Shown here piece after piece: positions 30,369-39,949 of a stretch of 40,037 bases of DNA (positions are counted from its first letter, which is position 1; each line of letters starts with the position of its first letter). The translations under genes and the position numbers were made by a program. The notes under the pieces were generated by a model, which searched no databases, was not told the origin of the DNA, and saw only the letters and a list, made by a program, of their open reading frames with translations. The DNA lies in assembly GCA_003209655.1 (NCBI GenBank), contig QCPW01000008.1, forward strand, positions 1 to 40,037, written 5' to 3'. The stretch is from Prochlorococcus sp. AG-442-M23 (GTDB lineage: Bacteria > Cyanobacteriota > Cyanobacteriia > PCC-6307 > Cyanobiaceae).

Positions 30369-31487
30369 CTATCCTTTCGTCAAGTGTTGTTGATCTTTGT
30401 TTTGGCCTTGCCACACTGGAACAGTAAAATGAAAGCATGAACCTTCACCAACTTCTGACACAACCCAAATTCTTCCTCCATGCACTTCTACAATTCTTCT
30501 ACAGACAGATAAGCCAATACCAAACCCAGATGTTCCCTCAGAAGTCTGTGGGAGTCTAACTCTATCCAGAAATATTCTTTTTTGTTCACTTAAAGGAATT
30601 CCAGCACCTTTGTCACAAATCGTTATTTCTACCCATTGATTTGTTTTATGAATCATTGTAATTTTTATGGATCCAGAATCTTCCGAAAATTTGAGAGCAT
30701 TTTCTATTAAGTTTAAAAACACCTGTCTCATTCTTCTTTGATCTGCGAATACGCTTGGAAGGTCTGTAGGAATATCAGTATCAATTTCAATTTTTCTTAA
30801 TCTCCAGAACTTTTCTAATTCAAGAATTGCTTCAGCACTTATATTTCCTAAATCAATTTTTTGAGGATTAAAAAGTGCTTCCCATTTTGTAGTTCCAACT
30901 TCAAGTAGATCTTGAGATAAAAGTTCAATTTCTTCTAAACGTCTTTTAATAACATCTTGTAATTTTTTTACATCTATTTGACCTAATTTTTGACTTTGAA
31001 TAGCAAGAGTAGCTGCAGTTAAGGGGGTTCTTAATTCATGTGCAACCATCCTTAAAAGTCTTTCTTGAGATTCGATTCTTTTAGTTAATGTTTCATTTTC
31101 CTGTCTTAGAACTAATAGTTCATCCTCAAGGAGAAATTCTTTTTGCGTTCTAATTGAATCAATTTTAGAGGGTTGAAGATTTATACCTAAATTTTTTGAA
31201 ACACCTTCCTGCTTCCATCTAGGTAACCAAGTCTGCAATTGAACAAAAATGTTACTTCCTGCAAATATTTGCTTTGAACCTGGAGAAACTTTTATAAGAG
31301 CAGGGATAGCAACTAATCTATGTAATTCAAGTAGTTCTGGTTGTTCTGATGGTTCAGAAATTTGAAGTGAAATATCAAATTCACAATCATCCGAGTCAAT
31401 ATAAGATAATAATGATTTCAGATCGCCCCTAGAAAGATGATTTCTGGAAGCTACGAGTATTAATTTTAGTTCTTTTTTTTCATTCAA
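30369..31487 (-). CDS. sasA: Circadian clock output histidine kinase SasA
   Basis: SasA binds the KaiC clock protein and phosphorylates the regulator RpaA. The 372-residue protein has an N-terminal KaiB-like thioredoxin domain (about 8-95, including [13 protein letters not shown]). A helical linker follows, then the H-box [11 protein letters not shown] with H150, an N-box N-L-I-E-N-A-L-K-F and ATP-lid glycines D-K-G-A-G-I-P and G-F-G-I-G-L-S. The start is TTG at 31487, supported by AGGGGG six bases upstream (31494-31499) and a stop a few codons further. Kai genes are outside the window. Confidence 0.96.
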   Translation of the reverse strand: MNEKKELKLILVASRNHLSRGDLKSLLSYIDSDDCEFDISLQISEPSEQPELLELHRLVAIPALIKVSPGSKQIFAGSNIFVQLQTWLPRWKQEGVSKNLGINLQPSKIDSIRTQKEFLLEDELLVLRQENETLTKRIESQERLLRMVAHELRTPLTAATLAIQSQKLGQIDVKKLQDVIKRRLEEIELLSQDLLEVGTTKWEALFNPQKIDLGNISAEAILELEKFWRLRKIEIDTDIPTDLPSVFADQRRMRQVFLNLIENALKFSEDSGSIKITMIHKTNQWVEITICDKGAGIPLSEQKRIFLDRVRLPQTSEGTSGFGIGLSVCRRIVEVHGGRIWVVSEVGEGSCFHFTVPVWQGQNKDQQHLTKG

Positions 31488-31493
31488 ATCATT

Positions 31494-31499
31494 CCCCCT
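31494..31499 (-). promoter_or_regulatory. Strong Shine-Dalgarno site fixing the TTG start of sasA
   Basis: On the minus strand AGGGGG lies six bases before the TTG at 31487. Few genes in this window have so clear a site, and no ATG fits the KaiB-like N-terminus, so it decides the start. Confidence 0.7.
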
Positions 31500-31593
31500 G
31501 AAATGTTAAAAAGCTTTTATTGCTTATAAACACATTAAGATATTTATTTATATTTTACAGATAAGATATGAAATATATAAATGCTATTTATAA

Positions 31594-32136
31594 ATGGTTG
31601 TTATTAATCAAAAAAATAACTTTAATTCTGACGAATATAATTCTCCAGAAATTAACATAAATAGTAATTTAAAAAGATGGTTCACGCGTAATATAGGGCT
31701 TTGGAAATCCAATAGGACATATTTTCTTGAAGAAGAAATTAAATCTTATAACTTATGCATGTTTATAAATATTGAAGCCCTCGAAAATAAAAAAGAATGG
31801 GAATCACATTACAAATTCACTTGGTATCCAAAAAAGAAATATAGTTTCTTTGATGAAAACCCAAAATATAAAGAAAAAGGCGAAATGAAAGCATATATTA
31901 AGGGTCACCAACTGATAAGAGAAAAATTCTATTTAAGTGATGTTGATGGAATATCCAATATTAGACAAGTTGATGAACATGAAATGATTTTCGAATCGTC
32001 TTATGAAGATTGGTACATCCTTGAGCATACAAGACTTATTGATGAAGATAATTATAGATATAGGGTTATATATTCATGGAATAAAGATAAACTTAAAATA
32101 GTAGAGAACCATCATGAAATTAAAATTATTACATAA
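31594..32136 (+). CDS. Conserved hypothetical protein, possibly lipocalin-like
   Basis: I cannot name it with confidence. The 180-residue product is hydrophilic, rich in aromatic and charged residues, and lacks a signal peptide or membrane helix. An early G-L-W-K-S-N-R-T-Y-F, alternating strand-like segments and a final strand H-H-E-I-K-I-I loosely recall CpcS/CpeS phycobiliprotein lyases and other lipocalin-fold cyanobacterial proteins. That is pattern resemblance only. The ATG at 31594 is divergent from sasA across 106 bp, and a small secreted-protein gene follows 66 bp downstream. Confidence 0.8.
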   Translation: MVVINQKNNFNSDEYNSPEININSNLKRWFTRNIGLWKSNRTYFLEEEIKSYNLCMFINIEALENKKEWESHYKFTWYPKKKYSFFDENPKYKEKGEMKAYIKGHQLIREKFYLSDVDGISNIRQVDEHEMIFESSYEDWYILEHTRLIDEDNYRYRVIYSWNKDKLKIVENHHEIKIIT

Positions 32137-32202
32137 GTTTTTTTTAACTAATTTAGTTTAAAAATAAAAATGTTATCTTTAAGTTATAAATAAATAAGAT
32201 CA

Positions 32203-32628
32203 ATGATTAATAGTTTTTTTTCAAAAAAATTTTTAAGAAATTTAAGCCTACCGATACTTTTGTTTTTAACATTTTTTGATTTAACAATGATAAATAAAGA
32301 AATTCAAGCTAACAAAGAATTACAGGCTGCTACAGAACAAGATTTATATTTATACAGAGGAATGGGGGCTTCATATCTTTGTATAGCATCAAAAGCAGGT
32401 ATAGAATTTCCAAAAGCTGTGGGAGTCGCGACTGCAACTTATGTACAAGTAATTGTGGGTAAACATGGAGGGGTAATTAAAGACTTAGGGGATAAGAAAT
32501 TAGATAGAGAAAAATTATTTGGAGGTGCAGAGTTTCAAATATTAAATACAGCTATACAATATTGTCCTGATAGTATCCCTAAAGAAGTAACAAAAAAAGT
32601 CAATGAAATAATAAAAGAAAATAAATAA
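32203..32628 (+). CDS. Small exported protein of unknown function
   Basis: The 141-residue product begins with a basic stretch and a hydrophobic core (about 15-30), with a plausible signal-peptidase site after I-Q-A near residue 36. The mature part has two cysteines (Y-L-C-I-A and Y-C-P-D), which could form a disulfide, and an alanine/glycine-rich segment A-V-G-V-A-T-A-T-Y-V. I do not recognise a family; periplasmic location is likely. It ends 12 bp before the convergent prs gene. Confidence 0.78.
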   Translation: MINSFFSKKFLRNLSLPILLFLTFFDLTMINKEIQANKELQAATEQDLYLYRGMGASYLCIASKAGIEFPKAVGVATATYVQVIVGKHGGVIKDLGDKKLDREKLFGGAEFQILNTAIQYCPDSIPKEVTKKVNEIIKENK

Positions 32629-32640
32629 TAATATTAATTA

Positions 32641-33636
32641 TCATCTAAACATTGAGCTAACAGAGCTTTCTTCGTGAATTCTCCATATTGCCTCTCCTAA
32701 CATATTCGCAACTGATAGTACTTTTAACTGAGGAAAATTAGCGTTATCAATCACTGGGATACTGTTAGTAACTATAACTTGTTCAAATAAATCTTTTGTA
32801 CTTAATCTTTCATAAGAGGGCGGGGAAAACACAGCATGAGAAGTACATGCAAAAATTCTCTTAGCGCCTTCTTTTTTTAATAGATTTGCACCTGAGCAAA
32901 TAGTACCTCCAGTGTCAATCATGTCATCTATTAAAATAGCCGTTTTCCCCTTAACTTCTCCAATAACAGTCAAACTCTCTGCAATATTATGTGCAGATCT
33001 TCTCTTATCGATAATTGCTAATGGAGCATCTTTCATTAATTTAGCAAATGCTCTTGCTCTCGCTACTCCACCAACATCAGGAGATACAACTACAACTTCT
33101 TCCAGATTTAAAGTTTCAAGATAATCTATTAAGACAGGAGATCCATAAATATGATCACAAGGGATATCAAAATATCCCTGTATTTGCGCTGAATGTAAAT
33201 CCATAGCAAGCACTCTATCTACACCAGATTTTTCAAGTAAATTTGCAGTTAGCTTTGCAGTAATTGACTCTCTCCCTGAAGTTTTCCTATCTGCCCTTGC
33301 ATATCCGAAATAAGGTATAACAGCCGTAATTTGTCTTGCTGAAGCTCTTTTGCAAGCATCCACCATTATCATTAACTCCATCAAACTATCGTTTACAGGA
33401 GCGCATGTAGGCTGAATAAGGAATACATCACAACCTCTTATAGATTGTTGAATTTGAACATAAAGTTCACCATCTGCAAATCTTTTAGATACTAAGGGTA
33501 CATTTTCAATCCCTAAATATGATGCAATTTCTTCTGCTAATTTGGGATTAGAAGTTCCACTAACTAACCTGAGTCTACTATTGGCTAGGTTAAAATTTGG
33601 ATTTTCATTCTCCACTGCCGTGATAAAACTAGTCAC
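32641..33636 (-). CDS. prs: Ribose-phosphate pyrophosphokinase
   Basis: The enzyme makes PRPP from ribose 5-phosphate and ATP for purines, pyrimidines, histidine, tryptophan and NAD. The 331-residue protein shows R-F-A-D-G-E-L-Y-V near the start, the cation loop D-L-H-S-A-Q-I-Q-G-Y-F, the flexible-loop S-P-D-V-G-G and the PRPP site I-D-D-M-I-D-T-G-G-T. The start is GTG at 33636; a second GTG seven codons in is possible. It is divergent from malQ over 225 bp, which holds only a short palindrome. Confidence 0.96.
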   Translation of the reverse strand: MTSFITAVENENPNFNLANSRLRLVSGTSNPKLAEEIASYLGIENVPLVSKRFADGELYVQIQQSIRGCDVFLIQPTCAPVNDSLMELMIMVDACKRASARQITAVIPYFGYARADRKTSGRESITAKLTANLLEKSGVDRVLAMDLHSAQIQGYFDIPCDHIYGSPVLIDYLETLNLEEVVVVSPDVGGVARARAFAKLMKDAPLAIIDKRRSAHNIAESLTVIGEVKGKTAILIDDMIDTGGTICSGANLLKKEGAKRIFACTSHAVFSPPSYERLSTKDLFEQVIVTNSIPVIDNANFPQLKVLSVANMLGEAIWRIHEESSVSSMFR

Positions 33637-33725
33637 GAAATTAGCTTTTTAAAAGATTCTATTTTTATCGTAATGCCTAATATCAATTTCGCAAAAATTA
33701 ATTAACTTTTTTATCTTATTTAGTA

Positions 33726-33737
33726 AAAAGTACTTTT
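33726..33737. repeat. 12-bp palindrome in the prs-malQ divergent gap
   Basis: AAAAGTACTTTT is a perfect palindrome, 89 bp upstream of the prs start and 124 bp upstream of the malQ start. It could be an operator for either gene. It is short and AT-rich, so chance is possible. I see nothing else in the 225-bp gap. Confidence 0.35.
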
Positions 33738-33861
33738 ATTGATAATAAAAAATAATATAAATTTTAAGAATTTATTTGTTATTTCATCAATATTTATATA
33801 GTCTTAATTTAGATAGAAGTTGAAATATAAACTATTAAAAATTTAAATTAATTCAATATTA

Positions 33862-35382
33862 ATGACTATAAAATCAGTTTTTAAAAAAAAATCATTAGGG
33901 ATACTCATTCATCCTTCAAGCCTTCCAGGGGGCAGTTACTGTGGGACTTTTGGTGAAGGTGCAAAAAATTGGATAAAAAAGCTTTCTAAGCATAGGATTG
34001 ATTTCTGGCAATTCTTACCTCTTTCACCAACAGATTCTACTGGATCCCCATATAGTTCTCCATCAAGTTTTGCTTTAAATCCGTGGTTTCTTGATATTGA
34101 TGAATTAATAGAAAAACGTTTTATCTTTTTATCTAATAGCCAGGAATTACCATCAATTAATCATAATGAACCACACTTTAATTTTGATTTAGCAGATAAA
34201 TTTTCTAAGAAATTAGGAGAATATCTTTTAGTTGGTTGGGAATCTCAAAGTGAAGATAGGAAAAATGATTTTCATATATGGAATAAAAAAAATACTTGGG
34301 TTGAAGATTACTCAATTTTCATGGTTATCAAAGATGAGTTCAGTATGTTGCCTTGGTGGGAATGGCCATTTGATTTTAAACAAAAGAAAATTGAGCTTAT
34401 AAAACCATGGCTAAAGGACAAAAATAAAGAAATTCTTAAAACAAAATTAATACAATGGCATCTTGATAAACAGTGGATGAATATAAAAAGATTTGCCAAA
34501 AGCCAAGGTATTACTCTTATAGGTGATTTACCTTTTTATGTTTCAAGGGACAGTGCAGATGTTTGGAGTAATAAATCACTATTCTCAATATCTCAGAATG
34601 GAGATTTACTTTTTCAAAGTGGTGTGCCGCCTGATTATTTTTCATCAACTGGGCAACTCTGGGGTACTCCCACTTACTATTGGTCTAAACACAAAAGAAC
34701 AAATTTCGAATGGTGGAGAAAAAGATTTAGAAGACAATTTGAACTTGTAGACATTCTAAGACTTGATCATTTCAGAGCTTTGTCTGGATATTGGAGAGTT
34801 GATGGTAATGCTAAAACTGCCATTAATGGAACTTGGGTTAATTCACCTGGGAAAGATTTATTAAATACCTTAAAAAAAGATTTAAAATCAAATTATTTGC
34901 CGATTATTGCAGAGGATCTTGGGGTAATAACACAAGATGTAGAAATTTTAAGGGATAATTTTAAATTGCCAGGGATGAAAATTTTACAATTTGCATTCGA
35001 CGGTAATATAAATAATCCTTATTTACCTAAAAATATCTTAGGAGAGAATTGGGTTGTGTATACAGGAACTCACGATAATGCTACTTCTACTTCATGGTGG
35101 AAATATTTAGATAATCATATAAAAAATCATATTAAAATTGACTTCAATTTTTCTGACGATCCCTGCTGGAATTTAATAGAAGTTGGGATGAGTACAAAAG
35201 CTAACCTCTTTATATCTCCCATTCAAGATATCTTATCTTTGGATGACTCTTCTCGATTGAATACTCCTGGAACAACTATCAATAATTGGAGATGGAAATT
35301 AAATAAAACACTAGAGGATATAGATATATATTTGCAAAAATATAGCAACCTTGGGGAAAATTATGGAAGAGTAAGAAATTAA
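33862..35382 (+). CDS. malQ: 4-alpha-glucanotransferase (amylomaltase, GH77)
   Basis: MalQ moves segments of alpha-1,4-glucan between chains during glycogen or maltodextrin breakdown. The 506-residue protein has the GH77 catalytic residues: nucleophile D302 in L-R-L-D-H-F, acid/base E351 in I-A-E-D-L-G, and D405 in G-T-H-D-N-A-T. The opening L-H-P-S-S-L-P-G form (I-H-P-S-S-L-P-G-G) and S-P-Y-S-S-P-S-S-F-A are typical. Together with the GH57 enzyme and zwf it belongs to night-time carbohydrate use. It ends 15 bp before the convergent HTH gene. Confidence 0.96.
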   Translation: MTIKSVFKKKSLGILIHPSSLPGGSYCGTFGEGAKNWIKKLSKHRIDFWQFLPLSPTDSTGSPYSSPSSFALNPWFLDIDELIEKRFIFLSNSQELPSINHNEPHFNFDLADKFSKKLGEYLLVGWESQSEDRKNDFHIWNKKNTWVEDYSIFMVIKDEFSMLPWWEWPFDFKQKKIELIKPWLKDKNKEILKTKLIQWHLDKQWMNIKRFAKSQGITLIGDLPFYVSRDSADVWSNKSLFSISQNGDLLFQSGVPPDYFSSTGQLWGTPTYYWSKHKRTNFEWWRKRFRRQFELVDILRLDHFRALSGYWRVDGNAKTAINGTWVNSPGKDLLNTLKKDLKSNYLPIIAEDLGVITQDVEILRDNFKLPGMKILQFAFDGNINNPYLPKNILGENWVVYTGTHDNATSTSWWKYLDNHIKNHIKIDFNFSDDPCWNLIEVGMSTKANLFISPIQDILSLDDSSRLNTPGTTINNWRWKLNKTLEDIDIYLQKYSNLGENYGRVRN

Positions 35383-35397
35383 GTATTAAGCCTAGTT

Positions 35398-35886
35398 TTA
35401 GTTAACTTTTTCTTCAATAATTTTAAACTCAATAATATTTATATTTGAAATAAAATATCGATTAAGAACGAATAGTGTCAAAATTAAAAAGAAAAAATAA
35501 AAAACACTTCCTTTCCAAGAATTTAGAAAATCAACCTTTCTTATTAAGTAATTATTTTTACTTTTTTCAAAAATATTATTTTCTTCAATTGTTAAACCCA
35601 CCAAGGTATTATCTTTCAAAGATAAACATTTTTCCAGTTTAAACAATATTGATCTTATGAAAGGATGTTTTGGTCTAAGGGCTTTAATATTTTTCTCAAT
35701 TGAATTTATAGAAGATTCTGGGATTTTTGAGATCTCAGAAAGCTCTTTAATAGAAAGATTATTTTGAATCCTTGCTTTTTTTACTAATTCACCAATCTCT
35801 TCATATCTATCATGATTTTTAATATGTGTTTTGTCATCTATTGATTGTTTATTTTTCTTTAGAAAATTAATATTGAATATTTTCAT
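35398..35886 (-). CDS. Short RodZ-like protein: helix-turn-helix plus one transmembrane segment
   Basis: The 162-residue protein has a Cro/RodZ-type helix-turn-helix at about 30-95 (I-G-E-L-V-K-K-A-R, then L-S-I-K-E-L-S-E-I-S-K-I-P-E-S-S-I-N-S-I-E). A single transmembrane helix lies near 128-146, and the outside tail is only about 16 residues. RodZ links MreB to the cell-shape machinery and normally carries a longer periplasmic domain, which is absent here. It could be a reduced RodZ or a membrane-bound regulator. Its start is 76 bp after the end of the UbiB gene on the same strand. Confidence 0.82.
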   Translation of the reverse strand: MKIFNINFLKKNKQSIDDKTHIKNHDRYEEIGELVKKARIQNNLSIKELSEISKIPESSINSIEKNIKALRPKHPFIRSILFKLEKCLSLKDNTLVGLTIEENNIFEKSKNNYLIRKVDFLNSWKGSVFYFFFLILTLFVLNRYFISNINIIEFKIIEEKVN

Positions 35887-35961
35887 TTGAAATTTTTAAT
35901 AATTTTAATCAATTCATAAAACAAAGGCTATAAATTAATGTGTTGATATAAAACAGAAAAG

Positions 35962-37620
35962 CTAAGCTGGATAAATAATATTTTGAAATGCACTTTTAGC
36001 TAATTTAAAAGGACTAAAAGTTTCTCTGAATAAACTTAAAAGTTTTTCAGCATCTTTAAGCTCTAACCTGTCATCTTTTACAAGGCTTAATAAAAGATTT
36101 TTCCTAACTTCAGAGCCTTTTTCGCTTACAAACAGTTTCAATCCTGCATTAGCAACTGGTATAAGATCTGAATTAATATTTTCTTTATTCTTAAATAATG
36201 TGTTTAATAAACTTTCAAGCTTACCTATCTGAATTCTTCCTTCATTATCAAATAAAACTTCAAGAAGGATATCGATAATTTCTTCTGAATTATCTGTTAA
36301 AAGTTTTTTAGCAATATATGGATATGCAATGTTTAAAATTTTGAATTCAGGATCAAGTCTCAAAGCTAGACCTTCTTGGCTTACTACAGCTCTAATTATT
36401 AACGCGAACCTACTTGGAACTCTAAAGGGGTAAGAATACATAAGTTTTGAGAATTTGTCAGTTACATTTTTTAAATTAAAGTTACCAACCTCGGCGCCAA
36501 AAGATTCCCCAAGCACCTCTTTAAGTGGTGCCACAAGTTGTTCAAGATCTTGTTCTTTGGTTAAGAAGCCTAGTTTCTGAAAATCTTTTGCCATTAGCAA
36601 ATATTCTTGATTTATTAAATGAACAATTGCTTTAATAAGAGTAAGCCTATCTGAATTAGTAATAGTATCCATCATCCCAAAATCCACGTAAGCCAAGTGT
36701 CCAGCATCTGCAGTTCCTCCTTTAAGTGCAAACATATTTCCGGGATGAGGATCAGCATGAAAGTAGCCGTATTCAAATAATTGTTGAAGTCCACTTATCA
36801 CACATGTTCTGATGTAAGAAGAAGGTATTAAATTATTTTGCTCTAATATTTCTCTGTCCCTTAATTTGACTCCATCAATCCAAGATGTAGTTATTACTCT
36901 TTTAGAGGAAAAATCCTTTTCTAATTTAGGTATGAATACATTAGGGTTATTTTTGAAAAGATCAGCAAACTTCAAGGCATTTTCACCTTCTTTTTCATAG
37001 TCAATTTCGTCAAATAGAGCTTTACCAAATTCGTCTATTATTTCTCCAATCCCAACACCTATATTAAGCGGCAAAAATGATCCAAAAGTAGTTGCTAAAA
37101 TTTTTAGTATTACTACATCTCTTCTAATAAGGAAGTATAAATTAGGTCTTTGCACTTTTACGGCACAGAAAGATTTATTTTTCATTTTTGCCTTATAAAC
37201 TATTCCTAAACTTGCTGAGGCAACAGGCTCATCTGGAAAATCACCAAATAGTTCATTAGCAGGAGAGCCAAGTTGATCCTCTATTATTTTTAAAGCGATT
37301 TTGTGCTCAAAAGGTGGGAGATTATCCTGTAAATTAGTTAATTCTGTTAACCAATCTTGCCTCACTAAATCTGGTCTAGTTGAAAGTGCTTGTCCTAATT
37401 TAATGAAACATGGTCCCAAATCTGTAATTACATCAAAAAGGTATTTCGAAAGATTTTTCTGTACATTTTTACTTTTACTGTTACCTTGTAAAAGTATTCT
37501 TACTAGTAGAAAGATTAAAGTAAAAAGTATATATAAAACTCTTGGTAAGAAAATCCATGGTCTTAAAAGCAACCAAGCCATATCTTCTTTTGGTGAATAT
37601 TTTGAATAAGGGATTGCCAT
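35962..37620 (-). CDS. ABC1/UbiB family atypical kinase
   Basis: The 552-residue protein has the family's signature K-L-G-Q-A-L-S-T-R-P-D (74-84), an A-V-K-V-Q-R-P ATP-binding lysine region, and the catalytic D-P-H-P-G-N and Y-V-D-F-G-M-M-D motifs. A hydrophobic stretch lies near 24-44. UbiB-type proteins support isoprenoid quinone synthesis; cyanobacterial members presumably act on plastoquinone or other thylakoid lipids, which is inference. Cyanobacteria usually have several paralogues. It is divergent from the decarboxylase gene across 64 bp. Confidence 0.92.
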   Translation of the reverse strand: MAIPYSKYSPKEDMAWLLLRPWIFLPRVLYILFTLIFLLVRILLQGNSKSKNVQKNLSKYLFDVITDLGPCFIKLGQALSTRPDLVRQDWLTELTNLQDNLPPFEHKIALKIIEDQLGSPANELFGDFPDEPVASASLGIVYKAKMKNKSFCAVKVQRPNLYFLIRRDVVILKILATTFGSFLPLNIGVGIGEIIDEFGKALFDEIDYEKEGENALKFADLFKNNPNVFIPKLEKDFSSKRVITTSWIDGVKLRDREILEQNNLIPSSYIRTCVISGLQQLFEYGYFHADPHPGNMFALKGGTADAGHLAYVDFGMMDTITNSDRLTLIKAIVHLINQEYLLMAKDFQKLGFLTKEQDLEQLVAPLKEVLGESFGAEVGNFNLKNVTDKFSKLMYSYPFRVPSRFALIIRAVVSQEGLALRLDPEFKILNIAYPYIAKKLLTDNSEEIIDILLEVLFDNEGRIQIGKLESLLNTLFKNKENINSDLIPVANAGLKLFVSEKGSEVRKNLLLSLVKDDRLELKDAEKLLSLFRETFSPFKLAKSAFQNIIYPA

Positions 37621-37684
37621 TAAATTTTAAAAATATTGAAGAAGAATTTCTTTTTTTACATTCTATATGTGTCAATAATACTTT

Positions 37685-39082
37685 ATGAGTGTTTCTGATT
37701 TTCTAACTAAAAAGTTTTTAAAGTCTCTTTTCTTTCCCTCCCATAATAGAGGTGAAGCCTTACCAGAAGGCTTGATTAGATTGTTAAAAAAGCAACCGGG
37801 CTTTTGGGATTTACCAGAACTCCCTGAGATAGGTTCGCCATTATCTAGTAGTGGATTGATACATGATGCGCAAGTATCAATTTCAAAAAAATTTAATGCA
37901 AAAAATTGTTTTTTTGGAGTAAACGGTGCCTCGGGTTTGATTCAATCTGGGGTGATTGCAATGGCTAATCCTGGCGAATCTATTATTATGCCACGAAATG
38001 TTCATATAAGCGCTGTTAAAGCTTGCGCACTTCAAAATGTTATTCCAATATTTTTTGATATTGAGTTTTCAAAAGAAACTGGCCACTATATTCCAATCAC
38101 TACTGAGTGGTTTACAAATGTATTAAACAATATAGATTTTGAAAATAAAAAAATTGCTGGCGTTATATTAGTTAGTCCTTACTATCAAGGTTATGCAATT
38201 GAGCTAGAACCTTTAATCAAAATTTGTCATCAACATGATCTACCTGTTTTAGTTGATGAAGCCCACGGTTCCTATTTTCTTTTTTGTGAAAATTTTAATT
38301 TACCGAAATCAGCTGTAAGATCAAAAGCAGATTTAGTTGTTCATTCATTGCATAAGTCACTTAATGGATTAACTCAAACAGCAGCTCTTTGGCATAATGG
38401 GAATCTTGTAGAAGAAAACAAATTAATCAAAAGCATAAATTTATTGCAGACGACTAGTCCAAATTCTCTCTTGATTGCATCTTGTGAGGAGTCAATAAAT
38501 GACTGGCTTAATAAAGCTAATCTAGATAAATACAAAAAAAGAATCTCAGACGCAAAATCAATATACAAGGAACTAAAAAATAGAAAGATACCTCTTATTA
38601 AAACTCAAGACCCTTTAAAAATAGTACTAAACACTTCTAAAGTGGGAATTGATGGTTTTACAGCCGATAAATTTTTTTATAAAAATGGACTAATTGCAGA
38701 ATTACCTGAAATGATGACACTTACTTTTTGTCTAGGTTTTTCAAATCAAGAAGAATTTATTTTTTTATTTCAAAAATTATGGGAAAAGTTACTAATGCAA
38801 AATAATAGGTCTTTAAAATTAAAACCCATAAAACCGCCTTTTAAGTTAGTTCAATCACCAGAGATTCCTATAGGAGTTGCCTGGAGAAGTAAAACCTATA
38901 CTATTCCTATTAAAGAAGCCCTAGGAAAAATTTCTGGAGATATTATTTGTCCTTACCCTCCTGGTATACCCTTAATAGTTCCTGGAGAGAGAATAGACAA
39001 GGATAGGATAAATTGGATAGAGACCCAAAGCTTGCATAACGAAGATCTGTTAAATTCTTATATAAGAGTATTACCTACCTAG
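37685..39082 (+). CDS. Orn/Lys/Arg decarboxylase family (PLP fold type I)
   Basis: The 465-residue protein has the PLP lysine K224 in V-H-S-L-H-K-S-L-N-G-L and the cofactor-binding V-D-E-A-H-G upstream of it. The N-terminal G-L-I-H-D-A-Q and F-G-V-N-G-A-S-G-L are typical of the small, wing-less Bacillus-type (SpeA/YaaO) enzymes. Arginine, lysine or ornithine could be the substrate and sequence alone does not decide; a polyamine precursor role is likely. cdsA follows 9 bp downstream. Confidence 0.91.
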   Translation: MSVSDFLTKKFLKSLFFPSHNRGEALPEGLIRLLKKQPGFWDLPELPEIGSPLSSSGLIHDAQVSISKKFNAKNCFFGVNGASGLIQSGVIAMANPGESIIMPRNVHISAVKACALQNVIPIFFDIEFSKETGHYIPITTEWFTNVLNNIDFENKKIAGVILVSPYYQGYAIELEPLIKICHQHDLPVLVDEAHGSYFLFCENFNLPKSAVRSKADLVVHSLHKSLNGLTQTAALWHNGNLVEENKLIKSINLLQTTSPNSLLIASCEESINDWLNKANLDKYKKRISDAKSIYKELKNRKIPLIKTQDPLKIVLNTSKVGIDGFTADKFFYKNGLIAELPEMMTLTFCLGFSNQEEFIFLFQKLWEKLLMQNNRSLKLKPIKPPFKLVQSPEIPIGVAWRSKTYTIPIKEALGKISGDIICPYPPGIPLIVPGERIDKDRINWIETQSLHNEDLLNSYIRVLPT

Positions 39083-39091
39083 AAATAAACT

Positions 39092-39949
39092 ATGCGATTG
39101 AGAAGTGGTTTACTAATAGGATTATTTGGTTTAGTTGTCGTTTTATTAGGCGGATGGTATTTCACAATAGCAATTGCATTACTTACCTACATAGCACTAC
39201 TAGAATTTTTTAGGATGGCAGAATTCACTGGAATTAAACCGGCTACTAAAACTACATTATTCTCTTGTTTAGTAATTATAGTATCTTCGTATTTAGAAGC
39301 CATTGGATTCCTTGATAGAGAAATATACAACTCGATATTACCAATATGCGGAGTAGGGATATGTACGTGGTTATTACTTCAGCCTAAATCAGGTACTATC
39401 GCAGATATTGCTGCATCTATTTTCGGATTATTCTATTTAGGTTTTTTACCCAGTTATTGGATTAAATTAAGAGAAATTCAATCTATTTTAAGTAATTCTT
39501 CAGATGAATTATTATTCTTACAAAGTTTCTCAAATTCTACAGGTCTCTATTTAACATTAATTTCTTGCTTATTAATTGTAGCGAGCGATATTGGTTCTTA
39601 TTTTGTTGGAAAGTCATTTGGGAAAAGATCCCTATCTCCTATATCTCCGAGTAAAACTATCGAAGGTTTGATAGGAGGAATTATATGTTCAATTTCAATA
39701 GCAACATTTTTTGGGTTTTTGCTTAATTGGCAATACCCATTTCTAATAGGTATTTTATATGGAACATTAGTTTCACTTATGGCGTTAGTAGGTGATTTAA
39801 TTGAATCAATGATGAAAAGGGATGCAAAAATTAAAGATTCTGGAACTTTTCTACCAGGTCATGGCGGGATTCTTGATAGAATTGATAGTTATATCTTTAC
39901 CCCTTCAGTTATATTTTACGTAATTATAATTTTGAAATATTTAAATTAA
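39092..39949 (+). CDS. cdsA: Phosphatidate cytidylyltransferase (CDP-diglyceride synthase)
   Basis: CdsA makes CDP-diacylglycerol from CTP and phosphatidate, the precursor of phosphatidylglycerol in thylakoids. The 285-residue integral membrane protein has about seven hydrophobic segments and the C-terminal signature D-I-G-S-Y-F-V-G-K, then S-P-S-K-T-I-E-G, and G-H-G-G-I-L-D-R-I-D-S. It is 9 bp after the decarboxylase gene, so probably translated from the same mRNA. The remaining 88 bp of the window hold nothing I recognise. Confidence 0.95.
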   Translation: MRLRSGLLIGLFGLVVVLLGGWYFTIAIALLTYIALLEFFRMAEFTGIKPATKTTLFSCLVIIVSSYLEAIGFLDREIYNSILPICGVGICTWLLLQPKSGTIADIAASIFGLFYLGFLPSYWIKLREIQSILSNSSDELLFLQSFSNSTGLYLTLISCLLIVASDIGSYFVGKSFGKRSLSPISPSKTIEGLIGGIICSISIATFFGFLLNWQYPFLIGILYGTLVSLMALVGDLIESMMKRDAKIKDSGTFLPGHGGILDRIDSYIFTPSVIFYVIIILKYLN

